Shown here: positions 20,090 through 33,200 of the stretch, piece after piece
Numbering within the stretch: position 1 is the stretch's first letter
Layout of the letters: every line of letters begins with the position of its first letter
Assembly: GCF_001039355.2 (NCBI RefSeq)
Contig: NW_019773958.1
Span: forward strand, 371,254 to 435,253
Source: Lingula anatina
Lineage: Eukaryota > Brachiopoda > Lingulata > Lingulida > Lingulidae
Reading direction: 5' to 3'
DNA length: 64,000 nt
Made by a program: the position numbers and the translations under genes
Notes under the pieces: model-generated
Told to the model about the DNA's origin: nothing
The model's input: the letters and a program-made list of their open reading frames with translations, nothing else
Database searches by the model: none

Positions 20090-23000
20090 ATGGCTGATTC
20101 AGAGGTACCCCAGACTCGCTCTCCTGAGCCTCTTACCATTACAGTTCTCCGAGCTAGAAATTTGGTAAGTCGTTTAATTTTTTTAATGTGATAGTTATTG
20201 AAAACTTATACAGATCAAAAGAATGATAGTATATGTAATTTTTTGTCAAATGTATTTTTATATGGCAAATTACATTTTTTAATGGTATGTTTACTTCAAG
20301 ATTTAAGCATTTTACTTTCACACATTTTCACGTGATGTCATTACCAGTGTAGTACCTTCCTGAAGTGCTGTTCATTTTATTGAAAAAAATCATTAATTAA
20401 ATTATTCAAATACAGAGAGGATTGAAAGGAGAAAACCTAAACTCCTTGGTACGGGTTGAATTTGGTGACAAAGCCCTGGGAGAGACACCCAAAGTGGAAT
20501 GCACAGCAGAAGTGGCTGCAGAGTACAACTTCAGCACAACAATTACAGCAACGTTTGATGACCCCCTAAGTCTGGACGAGCTGTCTCATAAACCTATTCT
20601 TTGTAAGTATATATCTCTGATCACTTATGATTTCAATTTATTGAATTGATTTGCTGCTTCTCTTAATTTGGAAAATGAGTTTTTTTTGTTTTGATTAGCA
20701 GGACAGATTGATTGCAAAATGCCATGAGTATTTAAAAAGTAATAATCCAAGCTAGATATTATATATTTTCATCTCCGTAGCAAAATGAACTGGCCTATTA
20801 CTTGAAACAGTTTGAAGACAAATGGCCAGTTGGGCTTTGTCTGACGTGAAATGCTTCACTCATGATTCTTTTGTATTATCGAATTGTTTTAAGGAAGTCC
20901 TAAAGTGTGCACTTGCTTCCCTCCCCCCCCCCCATGCCAGGTTAGTTCACCTAATGTTCCATTTACATGTAGTAGCCCTTTCTGTGGCCAAATAAATGTT
21001 GGAGGTTGTATTTAATTTGTTAAAAAAGCAATTTTCAGCATGATTATCAGTATTCCATACTTGCAGTTAGTCTCCTTCGGTTAATGACCTTGTTACCTTC
21101 AACTGATACACATTATTTGAAATTAGGATTTATACAAATTAAATTACTTCTAANAAAGGCCTACTGCGCTCTAGGAACACATAGCGTTCACTGCTTTTTT
21201 TACAGTATAAAAACTATAAATCCACGTCAAAAAATTGTTCTTTTTAAGTTTTAGAGAGAAAAGATGAGATTTAGATGAGAAAATTCTGATTGGTCAGTTT
21301 CTAGTGACGTAACCTGGGTAGTAGCTTCCCACAGCTGTACTAGTAATAGTATATACTATGCAGTAGGTGACTAAACATCCAGGTGTCAGAAAAACAAAAT
21401 GCCGCAAACTTGTGTTGCTCCTGGGTGCCGTAATGTAGGTAACGATAAGAAAGACATCTGCTATTATATCCTGCCTGCGGATGCCACAAAACGTAAAATT
21501 TGGCTCAATTCTCTGAAGTTAAAAAATCCCAGCACAGTATCAAAACACGCGAGGATCTGTAGCGACCACTTCGAGCCGGAATGCTTCGTACGTGACCTGC
21601 GAGCTGAATTGTGCGGTGGAAAAGCACGGAGAAAACTAAAAGATGATGCTGTACCCAGTATATTCGATTTTTCGGAGTACCAAAATGCGACAGTAAATGC
21701 CAGAGCGCTGCCGACGAGAGTCTTACCTGTAAGATGTGTGCATGATGCGGCCGTCGAAAGGAAGAAGAGAGCAGCTTCTAGAGCCCAAAAAAAGTTCGTA
21801 GCAGAATTACGTTGTCGAATTTTCTGGTTATTTTAGTGAAAACTTTAATATTAACATGATAGTGGACTCAAATTTTTACTCGACATACTGCTGCACTGAT
21901 CACGTNNNNNNNNNNNNNNNNNNNNNNNNNNNNNNNNNNNNNNNNNNNNNNNNNNNNNCCCCCCCCCCCATGCCAGGTTAGTTCACCTAATGTTCCATTT
22001 ACATGTAGTAGCCCTTTCTGTGGCCAAATAAATGTTGGAGGTTGTATTTAATTTGTTAAAAAAGCAATTTTCAGCATGATTATCAGTATTCCATACTTGC
22101 AGTTAGTCTCCTTCGGTTAATGACCTTGTTACCTTCAACTGATACACATTATTTGAAATTAGGATTTATACAAATTAAATTACTTCTAATGGAGATGCCA
22201 ACATTTGCAAACAACTCCCAATGGTTTTATTATCTTATGTAAAGATTTTTTTTATCTTTTAACTGTTTAAAATAACTAATTGAATTTTGATGTGTCAGTT
22301 TAGAAATAAATTCTGTGCAGTCCTTGAATTGAAACTATTTTTGGAGTAACATGTAGCAGCTCTAGAGCAGAGAGCTACTAAAATAAAATGCAGTGTCAAG
22401 TTTTTTTTTTGGTGAGAAACAATGTCATCAGAATCCAGAGAACCAGAATAACCAAAAGGCAACTGGTCAATCTACTGTAGCTGTGCATTATTCATGTACT
22501 ACTTCCAGTATATAGACAACTTACTCGCATTTTGCTGCGTTCTCATCAGGACCAGAAATAGCCAAGCGGATGTCACTAGATGGCCATAATGCTTATACAC
22601 AGTTTTTAAATCAGAGAGAGTGCACAGGTTGTGTGTGGGGGCCACAAGGTTGGGGGAGGGGGCAAGGTACGGCAATCAGTCTTTTTGTAATCTGGTTATA
22701 TTGATGTGACCATTTAATTTTGTGGTGTTTGGCTAGAATTTAGGAAACTTGAACACAAGTCATCTTCATGTACATGTAACATCCTTGTTTTTTAACTCAA
22801 AGCTAAGTAATCAGGCTAAATTTATAATGCATGATGCTGTGTGTTTGGGGAGACTATGCAATTAAGGTTTATGGGCCCCAGCCCCTGAGAATTAGAATCC
22901 CTCCCAAACCCCCCGCGATTGTGTTCTATAAAAGTCCAGTGGTAAACATGGCCATGGTCTGATTATTGTGGTTTTGAGTAATTTAAGGGTGCTTCATTGG

Positions 23001-26000
23001 ACTTAATGGACTTTTTCTAAAAAGGAAATAAGCACATTAATCAAATTAAAAATGTGTTGGCTTCAGAGATGCAATTAGGTGTAACTATGATTTTGTCCCA
23101 CTAATCTGCTGCTTTATCCACATCAAATTATCAGCCAGTTGGAAATCAGTGCTTTATATAATTAAGCATGCAACAGTATCCCCTGAGACTTGGCCCTGAT
23201 TTTGGGACAAAACCATTAAATTGTTATTTCATGCTCTAATGGGATCAGAATATATGTTAGTTCACATTTTGATGATGATTTTAAAGAAATGTATTACCTT
23301 GGGAATCATTTTTTTATGTGATAATGTAATTTATGATCAATTAGTAGAATTGGTATGCCCAGGAATGACATGGAGCTCACACATTCCAAGCATGATTGTT
23401 GTTTTTTCAATTAAAGTGACTAGGTGCAATAAGTACATAAAAGTTAATTGTTTCACCAAAGTTTTCTAAGTAGAATATGATCAATCAATGTCCTTAAGGT
23501 TTACGGTAATCCACCTTGCTGAATCTATGCAGATTTGAATATTTAATGAAAGTAAATGCTGTTGTATAATACATACTTAGTAGTTAATGATAAATTTGAA
23601 GTAAAAATATACACATTTCTGCGATTAAAAAATTGTGATTTGTTCTGTAACAATACTTCTACCTAGAGAGCTGAATAGTTCTTGAAACTGTCTTCCGCAA
23701 TTAAAAAATTGTTATTTGTTCTGTAACAATACTTCTACCTAGAGAGCTGAATAGTTCTTGAAACTGTTTTTTTATATTTCTTAATTCAGTTACGGTGGTT
23801 GAAGTTTTGCCCAAGGAGAAAAAGCAAAAGGAGGAAAAGACCATCAACTTAGGACAATGCACTGCAGATTTACTTCCATTGATAAGGGGTATGACTTAAT
23901 TTTCCCAGAAATTCATGCATTAGCACTGTTTTTTATATAGTATTTTGCATAATACTTTCCGTGGTTTCATTTCCACACACTTAAGATTAATAATCTCTGC
24001 AACTTAAAGCTGTGAATTGTGTCTACAGAAAATATGATAGAATTTGTTTTTCTTCATAAAGAATGAGTTTTATAAGTTTTTATAAAATTGCTGTAGTGCT
24101 TGCGTGAAAGCATGTTTTCATTATGAATTGCCTTGGGAAGAAAATGATATTGCGTGTGAGAGAGATTCCATTGTCTACTGTTGATGGTTTGCATTTGACA
24201 TCATTATGCATGTACTAATAGTCTTTTAGGTATAGATTCTGTTTGAATGGGAGCTACACACCTGCAAACTATCAGTTAATTCTCACAATAAAAAACACAT
24301 CTTTTGTAAGTGTTTATGAAACCACTTGCTGTTTTCCCAATAACAGAGGTGTTTTCACGCATACAAGTATCACTGTGTGACATTGCAATATGGTGCTGAA
24401 ATCTAACACCCCGCCTTCCTTCCAATATTTGTGTATTATTCAAACTTCCTTTAATTTCAAAGAATGATGATATTTGAAATTATGTTACATCAATTTAATT
24501 CCTTTTTTTAGAATGCGTGATATAAATATATGCATATACCTTATAAATACAATTTATATCAAATCCTATTCCAGGAGAACTGAAACATAAGTACACCCTC
24601 CCTGTGTATCCAGTACAGGCTTCTCCCATGGAAAATCTGCCTCCTGAACACCCACGGGTAGGTCTGGCCTTTATAGTACACAGCTATGTTTTTTATGCAC
24701 AAAGTTCACCATTTGGCTTAAACATTTCAATACTTGTAGATTAATAGATTTTAATTATTTACTAGTATTTTTTATTTACTTGAACCCAGCTCACTCGTCA
24801 GAATTTCTAGACCATTTGTATCAGGTATAATGAAGGAAATATTGTCTTGGGGAAATTTGTATCGTTCAAATGATGTGAGTAATCACCATACTTAAGACTA
24901 GAAGTCAACTCTCATTTTGTCATCAGATAACAATAAGTTCCAGATTAATCTTATTGTTCTAATGCCTGCGTACCCTAGAGAGGTTAGTTTTTAAAAATTT
25001 ATGTTTGTGAGCAAGGTTTTTATTATTCAGAGTGGGACTGACATTGTAGACAAAACATTGAACTTAGAGCCACTGCCAAGTCTGTTCAACAGCTTTTACT
25101 GCACCCAATATGCTTTGTCCACAGCATTATTTCAAGCATTATTTCAAGCATTATGGTTGCAATCATGCTTTATTATCATCAGAAATTACCTAACCTGTTG
25201 CCTTTAATTTTATTATCACAATTTTACATAACAATATATCATGATTTGTGCCTTGTAAATGATGCCCATCATTATTGTTATTCATCTTCATTTAGCCTGA
25301 AATAGATGTTGTAATCTCCGTGGAGAACCCTCTCCTGACTGAGCAGCAATTGAGTGAGTGTAACCTGATGCAGGTGACCATAGAGTCTCTGTATTCCCCT
25401 CCTGATGCTTGGCAGTTGACTGGACCCCAGTACATGTATCTAGCTGCTATGCCTATGCCCCTCACTGCTGAGGTAGGTCTATAGTCCTCACAACGGGGGT
25501 GGGAGTGGGGGGAGTTGACCATAAATTGGAACTGAGGGATTCCTCTACCAGAACCTTCTAACTCATACAAAATGATGTTGAATTAGCAGTGTAAGTCACA
25601 GAGAGAGAATTGATGGATAGACAGGTATAAAAGAGATAAAGGACTTGTGGGAGAAAAAAAATTAAATAAGTGTGGTCTTGCATTTTATCTTTCTGATTTA
25701 CTTCTAAATTTCCAACCAAAATGATGGATAAACTTAGTGTTTTTTAATCTTTTAAGTAGTTTATTCTGCTACCATCATATTAAAGAAAAGTGTTTCCATG
25801 ATTACAGAAAGAACAACCAATAGTTTATGCCAGCGGCACCCTAAAACCAGGGGTTGAGAAAGAACCTCCAAATAAACAGAAAAAATGGTTTGTTGGTGGC
25901 AACGCTCAGGGTCAGGCGGCTTACATACCTGACAGGTGATCATTAAGTTTCCAGAGAGTAAAGTATGAAGTGGAATGAAAAAAAAAATTAATTAAAACAA

Positions 26001-26723
26001 GTATATCATTATTTTGAGTAAGTTTGTCAATTTCAAACTCAATTTTAAAAAAAGCAAATATGTTCATTAAATATATATATTTTTTGTAATTTCTTGGAAT
26101 TAGACTTTTGATTCTAGATGATTGATCTTAATCCTCTGCATAAATCATTTTTTGATCAATTGCAATCAGTTAACAACAGTTTGTATACTCCTGTGTTAAC
26201 TGTGAGATTCCAGCTTGGTGGCTTTCAGTTATGTTAACACTCCTGGACAAATGTTTATTTTTAGCTTTCTGTCTGAAGACCCAGTGGAAGAGGAAGATGG
26301 TGATTTCCGTGCAAAGACTGATCGCGATCATCGTGAAGTCTCTGAGCATGACAAGAACAGGGTAACATGGAACACAGAGAAAAGATGTTACCTAGATGCT
26401 TCCGGTACAAAAAGGTAAGATACAAAACTCTCCTAATGCAGTGGACTGTCAAGTGATGTGTCACTGGGCCTGGGAACAAATAAAAAAAGATTAAAAACAA
26501 TATATGGATGGAGTAAAATTTTTGCCCTTTCTTATATTAAACCTATGTAATTAAAGCAGTTATTTGTATTTGTATCATTTTGGTCATGAAAATTAGCAAG
26601 AGTAAAGGATATATGTTTAATTTGATTTTTTCTAACAGCTTGCAAGAGAAGATAGCCAAGACTCGTTATTGGCCATTGGAAGTGATGAGAATTCCACTGC
26701 CTGCTGGCGGGAAGGGCAAGAAG
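20090..26723 (+). CDS. CFAP70: CFAP70 N-terminal block, exons 1-8
   Basis: Residues 1-328. The block starts [20 protein letters not shown] and continues [20 protein letters not shown], resembling the first strands of a C2-like beta domain. Later recognisable conserved stretches are [39 protein letters not shown] and [15 protein letters not shown]. The family's N-terminal region is known to bind the axoneme. The start is chosen because it is the first ATG after an acceptor at 20082 and the exon ends exactly at a GTAAGT. The 3.2-kb second intron contains a scaffolding fault (20923-22189). Confidence 0.88.
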
Positions 26724-29700
26724 GTGGGTCAACCATTTTTATCTCTCTTTTTTTTTTTTTTTTGTAAAATAATTGGTACATTAATATATGCTTATGAGTG
26801 AAACTGGCAGCTATGTGCATGTGTATATTTTTATTTTAACAAACTAAAAACTGATTTAGTAACATATATTGCTGTCTTATAATAATAAGGCATAGCACTA
26901 ACATTTTATCTGTATTAATGGCATAATCTGTTTGGTTTTCATTTGTATTTATTAACTGAACTTACAACCTCTGCTTCACAATGGTTAAGTTACATTTTCA
27001 GATAATTTTTCTTTCAAGTATACTGAAAAATTACAGACCATTCTATGCTGTGCAACCTTTGCGAAAAGTGCACATTTTCAAAAACTATCGAAGATTATTG
27101 TCTCACTTAAAACTTGTTTCAAAATCACATTAATTTTACTTAATTATAATTTTTTTAATGGTAACTTGTATTTTTTTCTAAGTTCATTTACCCTTTATCA
27201 CTGTTGTCCATTCACTCACAGTTATTTTTATTTTCCTCAGTTATCTGCATATGGATTACGCACGGGGGTTGGTATTGTAATCTGTTCTTTCTGTTCTCTC
27301 TTATTCAATTATTGGAAAATATTACACCAAATTGTAACATATTTTCCACTACAGGGAGCAATTTCTTCTATCCTTGCCCAGGTTATCACTTCTTTGCTCA
27401 GTTATTCCGTAAAATTCCTGATTAGGTTCTGACTTTGATATGATTGCATGGAATTGCTTTTTCTTCCGATTACATCCCTCATAAAAACAGACCCTTATTT
27501 CCTCTTGGGCTTTCTGTATTCTTGGTAAATGCTTCCAATAACTTGATTCAATGAAACTTATTTTATGCTGTATCATTTTGGTATGAAATAGGAGCTTTTT
27601 TAAAAGGAAAATTACAGGGTTTTATAATTGGAAAATAATTTTTAAAAAGTGATTAGTTTAGGTGCAATACCCACTGTGTCCTACCCGCTAATTATTATCA
27701 ATTATTTTAAATTTTTCTTTTATTAGCAATAACATATTAATGGTTACTAATATACTCATTGTCACTAACCAGATTGTTTTCCCCCTTGCTTTAGTCTGTG
27801 GTGATGACAAGACTTACTTCTTACAAACTTGTGGTCAGTATTTATTCTTTAAAATATTATGCACATCTCACTGGCATAACATTTATCACATTAAGAAAAT
27901 CAGTGTTGATTCTGCATGATCATATTTAATTTTGTCTTGCAAATCGCAATGTTTTTCTTTTCCCTTTGTCATAAGTGAAAGGTTTTTGTATTGTGCAAAT
28001 GAAATAAGCTGTGAAAGGAAATGGCTATTCTCTTCTCTTTTTTAAGTTGTTATTCATGCACATTCTGCACCAATAGTTATAGACATGTTTCTGATACACT
28101 GCCTTGCATGCTGCTATACTGGCTGCATTGTTCAACGTGCCTTGCTTCAATCACCCATCCCACTACACAGGCTCATTAACTGGCACATGCTGTTGTTATG
28201 TGTGAAATACAACAACAACAAATTTAGATTTGGAGGTTTGCATGAACTATGTATGTAAAGCACACCACATCTGCATGTTAGCATGCTTTGAAATGATACA
28301 AAGTGTGTATATCCTGTTTTTCATCCAATTTGTAAATTTAAGCTCATTTGCACTCAAACTGTGAACGATTTACTGTTTTCCCATGCATGCACAAAGAAGG
28401 TGTTATTTTCTGGAAAGATATTTATCCATCTGTATCAGCTGGTTGAATGTTTTATTACTTTTAAGTGTACAGATTGTGATGATATGAGACCTCTTCAGTT
28501 AGAGCTGATTTCCAGAAGTTTTGGGTAAAATATACTGGTAACTTTCGACACATTAGAAATGTGAAAAAAATACTGATCTTTCTTCACTATTTTATGGAAA
28601 CATAATTATCAGGAAATATATCAGGAAATGTATATATACATTCCTGTGTCACGCCACAAGAAAGAAAAAAAAGTAATTAAGTAATATTAATTGAAGTTAC
28701 GTTTTTGGAATATACAAGTATGTTACTGCAGTAAAGTTGTGACTTAACAAAAGTCATTTTATATTGGCACCAAAAATAATACCTACCATTCCCAATGAAT
28801 TATATTATTTGAATTCAAAACTAATGTACCTTAAAGGTATATTTTTTCTAATCTAACAGGAAGAAGAGGGCACTATTTCTTATCATGGCATAGTCTATGT
28901 CAACATGGCACCACTGCTTTATCCTGGAGGTAAGTTTTTTTTTTCATTTTTCTTTTTTGAAATGAACAAGGTTTTTTTCTAGTCAGCAGTAAAGAATTGC
29001 TGAATTTATTGGCTGTTATTTCTTTCTTTGAGTGGAAATGTCTAACGGATTAATCATTTGAAACATTGCATAATAATGCAGTGTGTTTGCAGGGTTGCTT
29101 ATGTTATATTATTAAAATCCAGTCATATGATTTACTTTGTTGCTTACCAAAGTAAAACGCCAGATAAACCCCAAACTGCAGTGAATATTAGTTAAAAAAC
29201 TTTAAATTGATAACCATACACGTTGTTACAGTTGATCTGTCACTGCTTTTAAGAAATGGGGTGGCAAAAATGTTTTATTTCTTGTGCTTCTGCTTGCAGT
29301 TCAGAATAAAGAAAGTACCTATCTATTTGTCTTTCTATCTATAGGAATTCCCCTTTGTAGAGACAGCAAGGGTGGCTGACTTGCAATTTTTCTAATTTTC
29401 CCTGTCAATTTTCAAGCTTCATCCAAATAAGTCAAACTGTGTGTGCATGTAGGACTATAATTCTGGCAGATAACAGATGATTGTCTCTTTTTATTTGTAA
29501 GACTGCTTGATATGTTATGTCTCTGTTGAAATAGTACAAGATACAGACCCTATTAACCTATCTCCTATGACCCTTTTGATCCTATCCAGGGAACTTAGAT
29601 ACATGTCACTTCAAATCATGTCTTGAAACTTAAAGATTTGTATGGTGGCTCAGAAATAAACAATGAACCATAGTTGCACTGTGCAAATGAATGATATACT

Positions 29701-30179
29701 GTGCTAATGAGTTAAATATGTCATCCATTATTTTATTTTTCTAATTCAAGTCCTTTTGCGCAGTTCAAGGAGAATGTCACTTTCCGTGGCCTAAAAATGA
29801 GTAAAATCATAAGTTTCTAGTCATGTGCAGTCATTTTATGTACATTTTGACCACTTAAGGGGTTAATGAGAGAAGTGGGGGCCATCAACCAGATATTGAC
29901 GTCAGGAGTGATAGTGTCAATTATAGTGTGCTAAACAGCAGTGACGTCTGCTGTAATAAACACCATTACAATGGGCGAAGACCTACACTTGCACCAATGA
30001 CATCAATACCCAAGTGCGTAGTGATAAATAATTTTTTATTATTATTGAAACTCACATTGGCTACAATTCTGCCATGAGCAAAACCTTGTCAACAACACAC
30101 TTATAACAAATATTTGTTGTGTAAATGGTGTGGATTGAATAGTATACTGTGTTTAACACCATAATGACTGTTTTTTTAG

Positions 30180-30242
<63 letters not shown>

Positions 30243-33200
30243 TTTCCGGAATAAAAGGTTCATTTTTTTGGCAAAACACTTAAGCTTCCCTCATCTCCAG
30301 ATTTTCCAAGTACAGGTGTCAATTGAAAATTGATGAACAATTTAGATATTGAATGGACATAGTGACAGATTCCTATTGCTTTTCATTCACACTAATACCC
30401 ATGGCATTAATAAAGCTGTTTCTGTAAATGAAATAAGCATTGTCACTTTTCATTTGCAGTTGACAGGTAGTTGATATAATATCACTTCAAAATGTTGTTA
30501 ATGACTTCTCATGGAATGCTGATGTTTTTTAATTTTCTTTTTAATGCACAGAAGATTCATGGAACACACTTCTGTCTAAAGTAACTGATCCATGGCCATA
30601 AACCATATTTTTATCATGATCACATAAACTTTATGCCAAAGGCTGATGTTTTTACTATCTTGGTGATTCCACAATACACACCATTTTTAAGTCTCTGTGC
30701 ATTAAAATGATTTCTGTTATTTTCATTCAGTGAAGCGAATCCGAGGTGCATATAAAGTATATGCATACAGTGACAATGAAATGGCAGAAAAGGTAAACTG
30801 ATGTTTAAATATATGTTAACATATTAAATAATAGCAAATGAAGAATAAATCAATTGAAGAGCAAAAAATTTACGAAAAAGTTTGCTGTCCTTCTGTGCAT
30901 GGCAAAGTGTGAGATTTTGGATAAGTCGATCACTCAACAGGGTATTTTGATTTTTTTAAGAAATGAAAGTAGTGGTATGAATTAACTGACATTAGACAAT
31001 TGATGTCCTTTCAGACAAAACGCAGAGGAGGTCTGGCAGAAGAAGCAGCCAAGATTGCAACTGGAATGTTAGCTAGAAATGCAACATCTCCTTTTCCCAA
31101 AAAGGGTGGAAAAGATGCTGATAAGAAAGAGCCAGTTAAAAAAGGGGTAAGATTTTTTAAAAATATTTTTTTGGTTGCTTTGGGCTTTTGGGGATTTCTT
31201 ATTATAATTATTTATATGTTTTTGCAACATTTCTGTTCTCTGTAGTATGCCTCTTTGATGACTAAGAGGTGTCTGATTATTGTGACATTTGCAAAAAAAG
31301 AAAGTTACCTTCTTTTGCGTAAATGTTTTTCATGTTAAAAGCAAGATTTCATTTCACATAAGTTCTGTAGAGAAGTACACCCTCTCTATTGCAAATACCA
31401 CTAAACAGTATATACAGTAGATGTATTGCACAAAAGACATTGAAAAAGTTTTGAATCACTTCTTGATTTATTTTGTTTTTCTGTAAATATCAAATCTAGA
31501 ATGGCAACAGTTTTAGTTGTAATTCAGCATACAGATAGTTAAGTGCACCATCTTATTAGTGAATACATTTAGCAGCTTGTTTTGATTGTTTTGTGCACAG
31601 TCTTATTTTTCATTTTCGTTGCCATAATTTTAGAAAAAAGACAAGGAAGATGAGGTTTGTATAGCGAGATATCAGAGTCATACAGGAAAACTATCTGTGT
31701 CCACAGTTTCATGTTTTGGTATAACTGTATAACTTCAACTGAGACCTTAGACCAATGTTGAAAAGGTTAAGATTTTCTTTCTGTGATTTTCTTGGTAAAA
31801 AGAGCAGTCTCTGAGCTCAGCTAGCTTCGTGATGCTTCGTCTATTAGCTTTGTTACTTGATATTGATGCCACGGATGTTATTCCTGTATGGCTCTGAATA
31901 AATGAATTGTTCATTGCTTTGATAGATGTGCTGTGCTGGGAATAGGAATAATTACATACATTTTCTAATACCTATAAAATTACTTAAACTCATGAGCATG
32001 ATTTATTTTTAAATTTTCTTTCATTTCTATAGGTATCTGATAATAACCTAAACAAAGTAATGAAATGAGTAGATTGTCATGATAAAAAAAATAGAAATTG
32101 CCCTGTAGATTTTTGACAATATCCATCTTTTGCAGTGATCACATCACAGAAAGTCTTGTCTTGATTCTTTTTTTTTTATTATAACTATATGTAAATGAAA
32201 ATTTCAACAGAATGAAGGAAACTTTTGATATAATTAAACATCCATTCTTGTTGTACTATCTATAAAGTTTAATTTAAAAGTCAAAAGGACCCAGATATTG
32301 ATAACTCAAAAAGTAGAAAAGTACTCAGAGAGTGCTAAAAAGCACACAGACTTGTGCCAAGGCAGCTCACTTCCCACTATTATAACTTGATTATATTTAA
32401 TAGATCACTGCCAAATTCTAATCCATTCTGTTCATCCATTTCTGAATTATCCTGAAAATTTTATCAAAATCTGCCCTTATGAGTTAGGCTGTTAACTAAC
32501 ATGCCAACAAAGGCAAAAACATAACCTTCTTGGTAGAGGTTATAAAATGTGCAATGATATTTTTATTAGAAGTAAAAACAAACTACCAAGGGTGAAAGTT
32601 ACCTTTCTGTTCATCCTAGAAGGTGATGCATTTCAGGCGATTGCCACTTTTTAAAGTGAAATTGATGCCATTTCATTGCCCTTTTCATCACTAGCTGGTG
32701 CCTGGAGCTGTCACACATTATCTATAATCAGAATAGCTTTCAGTTATTCTGTGCTGTCATGCTATATCTCTGCATGGACAAGAGGCGATAGACAAACTTG
32801 AATACTCCATTATTCTACTTAGAATTGCTTGTCTTAATTTAGTGCAAACATTAATTCTGGCAGTATTAATATTAGTTGCGTTTCCACATTTGATGAGGAT
32901 ATACATGTTGGAGTTTATGAGTTGTGTAGGTGCAAATGATGAATTTGATATTAAATGTCTTATTATGAAAAATTGATAATATACATGTGTATATGGCAGA
33001 ATTACTATTTACGCTTCTTTTGGTCCAGTTTTTGTAGATGAATCTTGACAGGAGCTTCATTGCCAATAGACAGTACTTAATTAAAATAGAAGACATCCTC
33101 CTGCAGTAGAAATACTAAATTAAAAGATGACAATGGCCACCCTAGTTATATCAGAACTAACACAATTTCATAAATAAGCTTCTCTGGTTTGTTACTTCTA

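Noticed and set aside
21154-21958. THAP gene nested in CFAP70 intron as a biological feature
   Set aside because: The flanks overlap each other, so the position is probably a scaffolding error. The ORF itself is kept as a feature.
26580-27432. Several short open frames in CFAP70 introns 7 and 8
   Set aside because: They run through AT-rich intron, include T-runs and cross splice sites of the phased gene model.
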